Origin: Flavobacterium sp.
GTDB taxonomy: Bacteria; Bacteroidota; Bacteroidia; Flavobacteriales; Flavobacteriaceae
Length of the DNA: 38,175 bases
NCBI GenBank assembly: GCA_030591585.1
Contig: JAUVAS010000018.1
Span: 1 to 38,175, forward strand
Direction: 5' to 3'
Position numbers and translations under genes: made by a program. Below, piece after piece: positions 15,588 to 24,037 of the stretch. The notes under the pieces were generated by a model that saw only the letters and a program-made list of their open reading frames with translations, did not search any database and had not been told where the DNA came from. Position 1 is the first letter of the stretch. Each line of letters begins with the position of its first letter.

Positions 15588-15595
15588 TATCTTTG
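15588..15595 (+). promoter_or_regulatory. -7 box of uvrA
   Basis: TATCTTTG matches TAnnTTTG, 31 bases before the TTG start of uvrA. Confidence 0.6.
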
Positions 15596-15626
15596 CGAAA
15601 TTCAAAGAATCCCTGATATACTAAAA

Positions 15627-18434
15627 TTGAATTTTGACAAACTAGATACTAAAAAACACATCCTAATACAGGGTGCAAAATTACATAACCTTAAAAATAT
15701 CTCGGTAGTAATACCTAGAAACAAACTGGTTGTAATTACAGGACTTTCTGGTAGTGGAAAATCTAGCTTAGCCTTTGACACACTATATGCAGAAGGGCAA
15801 CGTAGGTATGTTGAAAGTCTATCTTCTTATGCGCGTCAGTTTTTAGGAAGACTCAACAAACCTAAAGTAGATTCTATAAAAGGTATTTCTCCTGCAATTG
15901 CTATTGAGCAAAAAGTAAACTCTACCAACCCGCGTTCAACTGTTGGAACTTCAACAGAAATTTATGATTATTTAAAGTTATTATACACTCGTATTGGAAA
16001 AACAATCTCTCCAATTTCTGGAAAAGAAGTTAAAAAAGATACGAGTACAGACGTTATCAACTATATAAAAAAGTTTCCTGAAGGCGAAAAATTATTACTC
16101 CTTGCTCCTATTCATTTGGAAGAAGGACGTACCATGAAAAATAAATTACAAGCACTTTCTCAACAAGGATATGCTCGTATTAAATTTGATGACTCTATTG
16201 TTAGAGTAGAAGACTTGAAAGGAAAATCGATTCCTAAAAACCTTCAATTAGTAGTAGATCGTGTAATTACTAAAAATGATGAAGATTTTTATAATCGACT
16301 GGCTGATGCTGTTGAAATAACTTTTTTTGAAGGAAAAGGGGAATTATATATTGAAAATATTTCAGACTTGTCTTCCGAAGCAATTGCGAAGGGAAATAAA
16401 TCTTTAAAAGAATTCAATAATCGTTTTGAAGCCGATGGCATCGTTTTCTTTGAACCCAATGTACATTTATTCAGTTTTAACAATCCTTACGGTGCTTGTC
16501 CTAAATGTGAGGGTTATGGTGATGTAATAGGAATCGATGATGATTTGGTAATGCCTAACACAGCGCTTTCAATATTTGAAAATGCAATTTTCCCTTGGCG
16601 AGGCGAATCTATGAGTTGGTATAGAGACCAGTTGGTAAATAGTGCCTATAAATTTGATTTTCCTATACATAAACCTTGGTTTGAACTTTCTGAAGAACAA
16701 AAACAGTTAGTTTGGGAAGGAAATGAACATTTTGAAGGATTGAATGATTTCTTTTCATTTTTAGAATCTAAAAGCTATAAAATTCAAAACCGAGTAATGC
16801 TTTCTCGGTATCGAGGAAAAACAAAATGTAGCACTTGTAAAGGAAAACGATTAAGACCCGAAGCAGGCTATGTAAAGGTAAACGACACTTCTATACAAGA
16901 ATTGGTAGAACTACCCTTAGAGAAAGTTGTTGATTTTTTTAAGAATTTAAAATTAAATAAATACGATCAAAAAATTGCCAAACGATTATTAATTGAGATT
17001 AACAACCGACTTGCATTTTTAATAGATGTTGGTTTAAGTTATTTAACTTTAAATAGAAAATCTAATACTTTATCTGGAGGAGAATCACAACGTATAAATC
17101 TTGCAACGTCAATTGGGAGTAGCTTAGTGGGATCTATGTACATACTGGATGAACCAAGTATTGGATTACATCCAAAAGATACCGAACGACTTATAAAGGT
17201 TTTAAAATCGCTTCGGGATTTAGGCAATACCGTTATTGTAGTAGAACACGATGAAGATATTATGAAAGCTGCAGATGAAATAATTGATATTGGTCCAGAA
17301 GCAGGGACATTTGGTGGTGAAGTTGTTGCAACAGGTTCTTATAAAAATTTATTAAAATCGAATTCACTTACTGCTCAATACCTCAACGGAAAATTATCAA
17401 TTAAAGTCCCTTTAAAACGAAGAACTTCAAAAAATAATATTCGATTAATTGGTGCCAGGCATAATAACCTTAAAAATATTGATGTTAGTTTTCCTTTAGG
17501 TTGTTTTACTGCTATTACAGGTGTTTCGGGAAGTGGAAAGAGTACACTTGTCAAGAAAATACTATATCCTGCTATGCTCAAGGAAGTTGGCGGTTATGGT
17601 GAAAAAGCAGGTCAGTTTACAAAATTAGAAGGTGATTTTTCTAGTATTAAAAGTGTAGAATTCATTAATCAAAACCCCATTGGACGTTCCAGTCGTTCCA
17701 ACCCTGTAACGTATATTAAAGCTTATGATGATATTAGAGCTTTATATGCAAGGCAAAAATTATCTGACATACGAGATTATAAAGCAAAACATTTCTCGTT
17801 TAATGTAGATGGTGGGCGTTGCGAAAATTGTAAAGGTGAAGGTGAAGTAACCATCGAGATGCAGTTTATGGCAGATGTTCACTTAGAATGTGAAATATGT
17901 AAAGGCAAACGATTTAAAAAAGAAGTATTAGAAGTGCATTTTCACGAGAAAAGCATTCATGACATTCTGCATATGACAGTGGATGATGCTATAGATTTTT
18001 TTAGTTTACATAACGAAAAGAAAATCTTTAACAAATTACAACCTCTAAAAGATGTAGGTTTAGGTTATGTACAATTAGGACAAAGTTCTTCTACCCTTTC
18101 TGGTGGTGAAGCACAACGTATAAAACTCGCCTCTTTTTTAATAAAAGGAAACACTAAGGAAAAAGCACTCTTTATTTTCGATGAACCTACAACTGGGCTT
18201 CATTTTCATGACATCAATAAACTGTTAGCATCATTCTATGCCTTATTAGACAAAGGACATACAGTTATTGTGGTCGAACATAATATGGATTTAATTAAGT
18301 GCGCAGATCATATTATTGATCTTGGTCTTGAAGGTGGCGAAAAAGGTGGTGAGGTAATGGTAGAAGGTACTCCTGAAGAGGTCTCTATCAATGAAGAATC
18401 TTTTACTGCATCTTACTTGTTAGATAAAATTTAG
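15627..18434 (+). CDS. uvrA: Excinuclease ABC subunit A
   Basis: 935 residues, full length. The damage-recognition ATPase of nucleotide excision repair. First ATPase: Walker [10 protein letters not shown] at 39-47, signature LSGGESQR near 482. Second: Walker [10 protein letters not shown] near 632, signature LSGGEAQR near 825, Walker [13 protein letters not shown]. Zinc-type CXXC pairs are at about 291, 401, 732 and 755. The first finger lacks its upstream CXXC half (the position reads [19 protein letters not shown]), which I recall as usual in one Bacteroidota UvrA subgroup. The start must be TTG at 15627: no ATG or GTG is in frame between the promoter box and the conserved [11 protein letters not shown]. 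Flavobacteria often carry two UvrA copies; this may be either. Confidence 0.93.
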   Translation: MNFDKLDTKKHILIQGAKLHNLKNISVVIPRNKLVVITGLSGSGKSSLAFDTLYAEGQRRYVESLSSYARQFLGRLNKPKVDSIKGISPAIAIEQKVNSTNPRSTVGTSTEIYDYLKLLYTRIGKTISPISGKEVKKDTSTDVINYIKKFPEGEKLLLLAPIHLEEGRTMKNKLQALSQQGYARIKFDDSIVRVEDLKGKSIPKNLQLVVDRVITKNDEDFYNRLADAVEITFFEGKGELYIENISDLSSEAIAKGNKSLKEFNNRFEADGIVFFEPNVHLFSFNNPYGACPKCEGYGDVIGIDDDLVMPNTALSIFENAIFPWRGESMSWYRDQLVNSAYKFDFPIHKPWFELSEEQKQLVWEGNEHFEGLNDFFSFLESKSYKIQNRVMLSRYRGKTKCSTCKGKRLRPEAGYVKVNDTSIQELVELPLEKVVDFFKNLKLNKYDQKIAKRLLIEINNRLAFLIDVGLSYLTLNRKSNTLSGGESQRINLATSIGSSLVGSMYILDEPSIGLHPKDTERLIKVLKSLRDLGNTVIVVEHDEDIMKAADEIIDIGPEAGTFGGEVVATGSYKNLLKSNSLTAQYLNGKLSIKVPLKRRTSKNNIRLIGARHNNLKNIDVSFPLGCFTAITGVSGSGKSTLVKKILYPAMLKEVGGYGEKAGQFTKLEGDFSSIKSVEFINQNPIGRSSRSNPVTYIKAYDDIRALYARQKLSDIRDYKAKHFSFNVDGGRCENCKGEGEVTIEMQFMADVHLECEICKGKRFKKEVLEVHFHEKSIHDILHMTVDDAIDFFSLHNEKKIFNKLQPLKDVGLGYVQLGQSSSTLSGGEAQRIKLASFLIKGNTKEKALFIFDEPTTGLHFHDINKLLASFYALLDKGHTVIVVEHNMDLIKCADHIIDLGLEGGEKGGEVMVEGTPEEVSINEESFTASYLLDKI

Positions 18435-18488
18435 TATCTTTATAAGATTACTCCCCGTATTTTATAATTCTAATTAAAATATTTTATA

Positions 18489-19394
18489 ATGAAGATTTTA
18501 CTTTTTACTTTAACTTTTTTGTTTTCAACTTTATCTTTTTCTCAGTACATACCAATGCTTGAAGAAGGGAATATCTGGAATGTAGATGTTTATACAGACA
18601 TTTTTGACCCACCTGGGGGTGTTGATTGTTGCCGAACAGATACCATAAATTTCTCTTTAGGTGATATTGAAACTGTTAACGGAATAGATTATGTTAGAAT
18701 TATTTTAAACGATAATAATAGTTGTCTTTTAAGAGAAGAAAATGGAATTGTTTACAAACTTAATGAAAATGAAAACATTGATAAAGTGCTTTTTGACTTT
18801 ACACTTGAAGTCGGTGATGTCTTTTCAGTATTTGATAGTGCTTATGCTGATAATTCTCCGTGTAATCAATACTATGGAGGAGAGCCTTATGAGGATTTAA
18901 CAGTAATTCAAGTTGATTATATTGAGCTCGCTGGAGAATTAAGAAAAGTAATAACATTTGATCTTTTTTTGATTGATAATCAAGCTCAATGGATTGAAGG
19001 AATTGGTAATATTTCTGGTTTTGATTTAATTTGGGAAATATTAGATATCACTGGTGGTTCACTTCTTGTTTGTTTTACAACAGGTGACGAAACTTATTTT
19101 TTTAATAATGCTACTTCTTGTGACAATACTACATTAGCAATTGGTGATAATTTTAAAAATAGAATACTACTTTATCCAAATCCCATTACAGATAGATCAA
19201 TACTTCAACTTCCAATAGAAGCAGAAATTGACTATTTAAAAATTTATACTATTTCTGGAAAACTAATAAAAAATGAAATTATAAGTGCCAAGTATTTTGT
19301 TTTTAATAATATTAATTACGCTCCAGGACTTTACTTCTACCAAGTGTCTAGCAAAGGTAAAATTATCAAAACTGCTAAGTTTATTGTTAAATAA
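18489..19394 (+). CDS. Secreted protein with type IX secretion sorting tail
   Basis: 301 residues. Sec signal peptide MKILLFTLTFLFSTLSFS ends before QYIP. The body (20-220) is unrecognised, with paired cysteines (VDCCRTD) and a beta-rich look. The C-terminal 75 residues form a type A T9SS sorting domain: LYPNPITDRSILQLP, IYTISGKLIKNE, then APGLYFYQVSSKGKIIKTAKF and IVK. The protein should cross the outer membrane through the gliding/PorSS machine and be released or anchored with tail removal. It has its own weak promoter region 54 bases after uvrA. Cargo function unknown. Confidence 0.85.
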   Translation: MKILLFTLTFLFSTLSFSQYIPMLEEGNIWNVDVYTDIFDPPGGVDCCRTDTINFSLGDIETVNGIDYVRIILNDNNSCLLREENGIVYKLNENENIDKVLFDFTLEVGDVFSVFDSAYADNSPCNQYYGGEPYEDLTVIQVDYIELAGELRKVITFDLFLIDNQAQWIEGIGNISGFDLIWEILDITGGSLLVCFTTGDETYFFNNATSCDNTTLAIGDNFKNRILLYPNPITDRSILQLPIEAEIDYLKIYTISGKLIKNEIISAKYFVFNNINYAPGLYFYQVSSKGKIIKTAKFIVK

Positions 19395-19422
19395 ATCATA
19401 AACCAATCTTTATCAATTTTTA

Positions 19423-19438
19423 TGGCACGGTGGTTGTA
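19423..19438 (+). promoter_or_regulatory. Sigma-54 type promoter 1 (drives a putative small RNA)
   Basis: TGGCAC (19423-19428), five bases, TTGTA (19434-19438): the -24/-12 architecture of sigma-54. The -24 half is a perfect TGGCACG; the -12 half has TTGT instead of TTGC. No gene follows before the terminator at 19504-19540. Confidence 0.6.
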
Positions 19439-19447
19439 ATTAGTAAA

Positions 19448-19540
19448 CCGTAAAGTAAATGCTTTCATATTAATAAGTATAAAGTTTTGGTTAGTTAGTT
19501 TTTAAAATCCGTCTTCAGATTTTCTTGAGGGCGGATTTTT
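19448..19540 (+). ncRNA. Candidate sigma-54-dependent small RNA (~93 nt)
   Basis: The start is placed about 12 bases after the -12 element. The end is a hairpin, AAAATCCG (19504-19511) with CGGATTTT (19532-19539), and a T run. It contains GTTTTGGTT (19484-19492), complementary over nine bases to AACCAAAAC (19631-19639) in the leader of the next gene. No ORF of note lies inside. Confidence 0.4.
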
Positions 19541-19599
19541 ATTTTACACCTCCTCCTATATCAACCCAAAACCCCTGCAACAACTAGGTTTGTAATTCT

Positions 19600-19615
19600 T
19601 GGCACGGTCGTTGGT
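19600..19615 (+). promoter_or_regulatory. Sigma-54 type promoter 2 (Tyr-rich secreted protein)
   Basis: TGGCAC (19600-19605), five bases, TTGGT (19611-19615). Spacing is identical to the first promoter and TGGCACGGT is shared. The predicted leader to ATG 19677 is about 50 bases. Confidence 0.6.
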
Positions 19616-19676
19616 ACTATAACATTGAACAACCAAAACCAATTTACTGGAATGTTTAACCCTTAAATTTTAAATC

Positions 19677-20831
19677 ATGAAAAAATCAATCACAGTAACA
19701 ATCGCAATTCTATTTATAAGCTTCTTTTCATTAAAAGCTTCAGAAGAAATTAATAATGACTTCTACGGAAATGGATATGGATATGGGAAATCCTACATTT
19801 TTGTAGCAGATAATGTTGAGTTTTCTGTTTTTCCTGATGGACAATTCGATTTCACCTATATTGGAAATAATACAAACGTATCTTTCAGTTCTCCTAATGT
19901 TAATATTAGTTATAACTCTGGTTATAATTATGATTTATTTGTGCAGTATGATGATTATGGTGCTGTTATACAAGTAGAAGATGTGCCAATTTATTACGAT
20001 AAATATGGACGAATTGCACAAGCTGGAGATGTAGAAATTAGATATTCGAACAGACGTATTGTTAGAGTGGGTGGTTTATATGTTCATTATAACTATTCTG
20101 GTTATTATTCACATAGTACGGGTTATATAAATCCATTTAATTATTATTATGTATACCAACCTTGGCATACCTTCTATGTGAGACCTATCTATGCTAGTTG
20201 TATTGTTTACGACTATCCTTATAGACGATATTATGCTCCAATTAGATATAGCTATTACGATCACCATAATTACTATTCTAATAGAGGAAGAAACAATGTA
20301 GCGTATACTAATGGAAGAAGAAATTTTCACAAACCGGGAAGTAGGGTTCATAATAGAAATGGGAGATCTGTAGCTAATAGAGATTATAATCCAAACCGAA
20401 GAAATACAGCAATAAGTCAATCTAGTAGAAGAAATAATTCTACTTCTAGAATTGCTACAACTAATACTAGCAGAAAAACTTCTAAAAGATCTGAAAAAAA
20501 TACAATTATTAATAGTAGTAATTCCAGTTCTAGACGAATAGCCAGTAATAACAAAGTAAATAGAGGAAATACTACTTCAACAAGCAATACTAGAAAAGTT
20601 TCTTATAAAAGGAATGTAAGTTCAAAGAAAAACAATAACAAATATTCTTCTAGTTCTAATAAAGCAACTAGCACCATAAAAAGAAATAATAATAGTAATA
20701 AAAGTAACCGAAGTTATTCAAACAAAGGCAATAGCACTAAAAGAATCGCTTCAACCTCGCAACGAAAATCTTCTGGTAACAGTTCATCAAATTCTAGAAG
20801 TGCCTCTTCAAAAAGAGGGCGAGGATTATAA
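19677..20831 (+). CDS. Secreted Tyr-rich protein with long basic Ser/Asn/Arg tail
   Basis: 384 residues. Sec signal peptide (about 1-21, ending LKASEE). Residues about 35-205 are Tyr-rich beta structure with repeated patterns (VEFSVFPDGQFDFTY, VQYDDYGAVIQVEDVPIYYD, GDVEIRYSN, GGLYVHYN) that I recall as a conserved flavobacterial family. Residues about 206-384 are low complexity, almost only Ser, Asn, Arg, Lys and Thr, and very positively charged; likely disordered and able to bind DNA, polysaccharide or the cell surface. It is driven by a sigma-54 type promoter, which implies conditional expression, and ends in a strong terminator. Function unknown. Confidence 0.75.
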   Translation: MKKSITVTIAILFISFFSLKASEEINNDFYGNGYGYGKSYIFVADNVEFSVFPDGQFDFTYIGNNTNVSFSSPNVNISYNSGYNYDLFVQYDDYGAVIQVEDVPIYYDKYGRIAQAGDVEIRYSNRRIVRVGGLYVHYNYSGYYSHSTGYINPFNYYYVYQPWHTFYVRPIYASCIVYDYPYRRYYAPIRYSYYDHHNYYSNRGRNNVAYTNGRRNFHKPGSRVHNRNGRSVANRDYNPNRRNTAISQSSRRNNSTSRIATTNTSRKTSKRSEKNTIINSSNSSSRRIASNNKVNRGNTTSTSNTRKVSYKRNVSSKKNNNKYSSSSNKATSTIKRNNNSNKSNRSYSNKGNSTKRIASTSQRKSSGNSSSNSRSASSKRGRGL

Positions 20832-20878
20832 AATTTTGGTTGGTTAGTTTACCCGGATAAATATAAAACAGGTTTGTT

Positions 20879-20916
20879 AAAACCCTCGTTAGGTATTATG
20901 CTTAACGAGGGTTTTT
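20879..20916 (+). terminator. Strong terminator
   Basis: AAAACCCTCGTTA (20879-20891) pairs with TAACGAGGGTTTT (20903-20915), 13 perfect pairs, followed by T residues. It is preceded at 20834-20850 by TTTTGGTTGGTTAGTTT, nearly the same word as in the candidate small RNA. Confidence 0.85.
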
Positions 20917-20938
20917 CTTTTAGTTAAATTATCGAGAG

Positions 20939-21595
20939 TTATAATTTTAAAACAGTTATGTTTTTGCTTTTAACTGCTTTTTCAATCTGTAGAAAAGCAA
21001 CATTATCTTCTGCCCAATTAATTTTATTTAATAACTCAGATGCTTTTTGAAAACCTCCTAATTCTCGATGCATTTCTGCTAACAATAATAATTCTTCTTT
21101 GCTTTTAGGATTATAGATTTCTGTTAAACGTGTAAGATTGCTTTCAAAAACATCTTTTAAATTATTCGGTATTTGTTTATTATTATAACGTACATTATCA
21201 TTTAAAGTTCGCCACAATTCAATTCTTAAAAACAATTCTCTTTCTTCAGTAGTTGCAAATCCTTTTTCTAACAACTCATTATAATAAGTTATTAATTTTA
21301 ATTTATGGTCAGAATCAAATCCAGGAAATAAATCGGTGATACTATTTGCTTCAGGGAGATTATCTAATAAATACTCGGGATTTTCATTATCAATTTGCGC
21401 ATCATCTTTCCAAAATGGCTCATAACATTCACTGCAAATTAGAATATTTTGTTCTATAGGTCTTGGTGGGTTACTTATGACTTTCCCATCTGAAAAAACT
21501 TCAGAATTTCTAATAGTATAAGACATCACACCAATTGTGTACATCTTGTTTTGGCAATGAGGGCAAGCTAAAACCTGAGTTCTTAATGTGGTCAT
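20939..21595 (-). CDS. DUF2225 zinc-ribbon protein
   Basis: 218 residues. Two CXXC knuckles, CPHC at 11-14 and CSEC at 54-57, form a zinc ribbon at the N-terminus, followed by a helical region (about 85-218) that looks TPR-like (ELLLLAEMHRELGGFQKASELLNKI). This matches DUF2225, a cytoplasmic family found in Bacteroidota and Firmicutes without a known role. Start ATG 21595 places the first CXXC ten residues in, as usual for the family. Confidence 0.75.
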   Translation of the reverse strand: MTTLRTQVLACPHCQNKMYTIGVMSYTIRNSEVFSDGKVISNPPRPIEQNILICSECYEPFWKDDAQIDNENPEYLLDNLPEANSITDLFPGFDSDHKLKLITYYNELLEKGFATTEERELFLRIELWRTLNDNVRYNNKQIPNNLKDVFESNLTRLTEIYNPKSKEELLLLAEMHRELGGFQKASELLNKINWAEDNVAFLQIEKAVKSKNITVLKL

Positions 21596-21716
21596 TTACA
21601 AAGTTTAAGATTATAAATTTACGTTTTTATTCACTCTTAAAAAACGAATATTTATCTTATTTAAACCTTTATTTTACAAGGGATAATGCTTAAATTTACT
21701 CAACAAAAAAAAGATT

Positions 21717-22793
21717 GTGGCTGAACAGTTTTCAAATATTATAAAACTTGAAGAAAGGGTATCTCAAAAAACCCCAAAATATAAATTCAATACCCGATTA
21801 GCTCGTAAGGAAATCGAAGCCTTTGGTAAAGCGTATGGCATCTCTTTGTCAGAATCATATATACAATTCCTAGAACGTTTTAATGGCGGAATGATCCAAG
21901 AGGATGAAGATTATATGTATCTCGATATGACCGATTGGGAACCCGATGGCCCAAAATGGAGTAGTTTTTATTTTTACGATTTTGAAGAATTAATGGATAA
22001 GTATAGCGGTTTAAGCCTTGTCAATTGGTTGCTAAATGATGATTTTGAAGGTACCTACCCTATCATTCCTATTTGTAAAACTCCTGGTCCAGATCAAGAT
22101 ATCATCTTTATGGTTTCAAATAAAGGTTTAGAAAAAGAATCTCCTGTATTTTTAAGTGTTTCAGGATCTGGAAAATATTTCTGTACAAAAATAGCTAGAG
22201 ACTTTAATACCTTTTTAGGTTATTATATTGAGAGTGATGGATTTCCTGCGATGTTAGCTGATGACATAGAACCTTCCTGGCAAGTATTTATGGAAAAGAA
22301 TCAAATACTAAAGATTGCCAACAAAAAAGAATCGTATTCAGAAAGTATTACCAGAAACAGTGCACATTTACAATTATTTCCCGAAGATAAATGGACTTAT
22401 TGTGAAAGGGGGAATTTCTATATGTTCGATGGGCAGTTAGAGTTAGCATTAGCAGATTTTAATAAAGCTATTGAGCTAGATGAAAATGAAGGGTTTTTTT
22501 ATCATTGTAGAGGAGATTTAATCCTTGACCATGGAAATCCTAGAAAAGCATTAATCGACTTAGATATTGCTGTCAACATAGAACCAGATAATAAAATGTT
22601 TTTAAAAAGAAGAGCAGATGCTTTTTTAAAACTTAATATGCTTGAAAAGGCACTTGAAGATTGTACTATGGCGCTTGCTTTAGATAATAAATACACTTTA
22701 GCCTTATATACCAGAATTAGGGTTTATAAAGCCTTAGGTGAAGATGAAAAAGCAGATGCAGATACTGAATTTTTAGATAGTATTGTTGAATAA
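21717..22793 (+). CDS. SMI1/KNR4 (SUKH) domain protein with TPRs
   Basis: 358 residues from a GTG start. N-terminal SUKH-type domain (about 25-170): IEAFGKAYGISLSESYIQFLERFNGG at 33-58 is the family signature, followed by acidic strands (MYLDMTDWEPDG) and a Ser/Gly loop. C-terminal TPRs span about 225-355 (GQLELALADFNKAIELDEN, NPRKALIDLDIAVNIEPDN, NMLEKALEDCTMALALDN). SUKH proteins are often immunity proteins against nuclease toxins or general protein-contact modules; no toxin gene is adjacent, so a contact role fits better. It converges on the AAA+ operon, with a terminator between. GTG 21717 is used because no in-frame ATG precedes the conserved part. Confidence 0.8.
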   Translation: MAEQFSNIIKLEERVSQKTPKYKFNTRLARKEIEAFGKAYGISLSESYIQFLERFNGGMIQEDEDYMYLDMTDWEPDGPKWSSFYFYDFEELMDKYSGLSLVNWLLNDDFEGTYPIIPICKTPGPDQDIIFMVSNKGLEKESPVFLSVSGSGKYFCTKIARDFNTFLGYYIESDGFPAMLADDIEPSWQVFMEKNQILKIANKKESYSESITRNSAHLQLFPEDKWTYCERGNFYMFDGQLELALADFNKAIELDENEGFFYHCRGDLILDHGNPRKALIDLDIAVNIEPDNKMFLKRRADAFLKLNMLEKALEDCTMALALDNKYTLALYTRIRVYKALGEDEKADADTEFLDSIVE

Positions 22794-22823
22794 AAACCTC
22801 GAAGCATAAGTTTCGAGGTTTTT
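22792..22823. terminator. Bidirectional terminator
   Basis: AAAAACCTCGAA (22792-22803) pairs with TTCGAGGTTTTT (22812-22823), twelve perfect pairs. It overlaps the stop codon of the SUKH gene and also ends the minus-strand AAA+ operon. Confidence 0.85.
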
Positions 22824-22839
22824 AAGATAGTATCCGAAA

Positions 22840-23367
22840 TTAATTCTTTTCAAAATAATCTTCTGTCTCTTGGTATAAACGCGTAATATATTTCATTGTT
22901 ATTTCATTAGGTGTATTCATAACAGTATCGAAATCCCATTTTTCTCCTTCTATTCGATCTGGGCCTACCAATGTATAAAAGTAATTAACAAACTCTTGTA
23001 ATTCTTTTCTAAATGCTGGCTCAATTTTTTTAAACCTGCCATCACCACAATAAACATTATCTATTGGTCTAAGCTGTTTAAAGGAGTTTGGTAATTCTAA
23101 TATTTTATCTATCCAAGTAGATAAATCTTGTTGCATTTTTCCTCTACGAGCTTCATTTTCAATTAAAGTTGTTTCTTTTAAAATTGCATAAGACTCTTTA
23201 ATTATCCTATCAGCAACTTTAAAAACTTGCTCTTTAATTACTGCTTTTTTTCTTTCTTTTAATTCATTTTTTTTTGAAACTACTGAATTCCAAATAAATG
23301 CAGTTGCTGCAGCGATGACTGATAATGCTGTTGCAATATCAAGCCCAATTGATAAGTTTTCAAACAT
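22840..23367 (-). CDS. Single-pass membrane protein, unknown
   Basis: 175 residues. One membrane helix at about 8-28, followed by a strongly basic stretch (SKKNELKERKKAVIKEQ), which predicts an outside N-terminus and a cytoplasmic C-terminal helical domain of about 140 residues. No known motif. It is the last gene of the AAA+ operon, 47 bases after the preceding stop. A regulatory or membrane-docking partner of the AAA+ protein is possible. Confidence 0.65.
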   Translation of the reverse strand: MFENLSIGLDIATALSVIAAATAFIWNSVVSKKNELKERKKAVIKEQVFKVADRIIKESYAILKETTLIENEARRGKMQQDLSTWIDKILELPNSFKQLRPIDNVYCGDGRFKKIEPAFRKELQEFVNYFYTLVGPDRIEGEKWDFDTVMNTPNEITMKYITRLYQETEDYFEKN

Positions 23368-23414
23368 AATGTATGATTTTAGTTAAACATAATTTTACTT
23401 CTCATTATAACTGA

Positions 23415-24026
23415 CTAATTCTCATCAAAATAAGTTCTCAACTTATCATACGTCCAATAACCAAATATTCCATCTCCTGTTAATCCTTGTTTAATTTGGA
23501 ATTTTTCTAAAGCTTTTATGAGCTCTAAATTTATTTCATCTGATTCATCTATAATTATGAAACTTTGTTTCTTCAATGCTTTTTTAACCTTAATGACACT
23601 AGCATTCATCTCTTCAAAGTATATTTTTGTCAGTTTTAACACTTGAAATCGTCTTTCATCTTCTTCCAATAAATTTAAATACCTTCTATAGGCCTTGATT
23701 AACTCTTCTCTCGATTTTGTTTTTTGATTGGATATTTGTTGTACGATAACATCCATAGATTTTTTAGTTTCCCTGATTTCATCAATTAATTTCACACTAC
23801 TTCCATTAAATGAAATTTCTTTAAAAAAAGGAAAAAGAAAAACTACTATAGACATGGCAAACCATTTTATAGAATCTCCAGCGGGAATAGTCAATATTTT
23901 TAAATTCGAATCGGTATGAATAATAGATATAACACCAAAAACAAAAAATAGTAATGACAAAATTATACTAACTGCTTTCAACACACTCCTATTTGAGTCT
24001 TCCGATTTTAAATAATTCTTACCCAT
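23415..24026 (-). CDS. Two-helix membrane protein with peptidoglycan-binding-like C-terminus
   Basis: 203 residues. Two membrane helices at about 17-36 and 50-68, a helical linker (80-155), and a C-terminal segment ALEKFQIKQGLTGDGIFGYW then TYDKLRTYF (172-200) that matches the PG_binding_1 pattern (L-FQ---GL--DG--G--T---L). Basic residues flank the helices on the N- and C-side, so both ends are predicted cytoplasmic, an odd place for a wall-binding fold. It starts 11 bases after the AAA+ gene and is surely co-transcribed. Confidence 0.65.
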   Translation of the reverse strand: MGKNYLKSEDSNRSVLKAVSIILSLLFFVFGVISIIHTDSNLKILTIPAGDSIKWFAMSIVVFLFPFFKEISFNGSSVKLIDEIRETKKSMDVIVQQISNQKTKSREELIKAYRRYLNLLEEDERRFQVLKLTKIYFEEMNASVIKVKKALKKQSFIIIDESDEINLELIKALEKFQIKQGLTGDGIFGYWTYDKLRTYFDEN

Positions 24027-24037
24027 AATAATATTTT

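Noticed and set aside
20109..20420. Minus-strand open frame rich in Ile and Ser opposite the Tyr-rich secreted protein
   Set aside because: It is the antisense of low-complexity Tyr/Arg codons; the plus frame has a signal peptide, promoter and terminator.
21717..22793. Immunity protein of a polymorphic toxin system
   Set aside because: No toxin or polymorphic-toxin delivery gene is adjacent, and the fused TPRs are unusual for a simple immunity protein.
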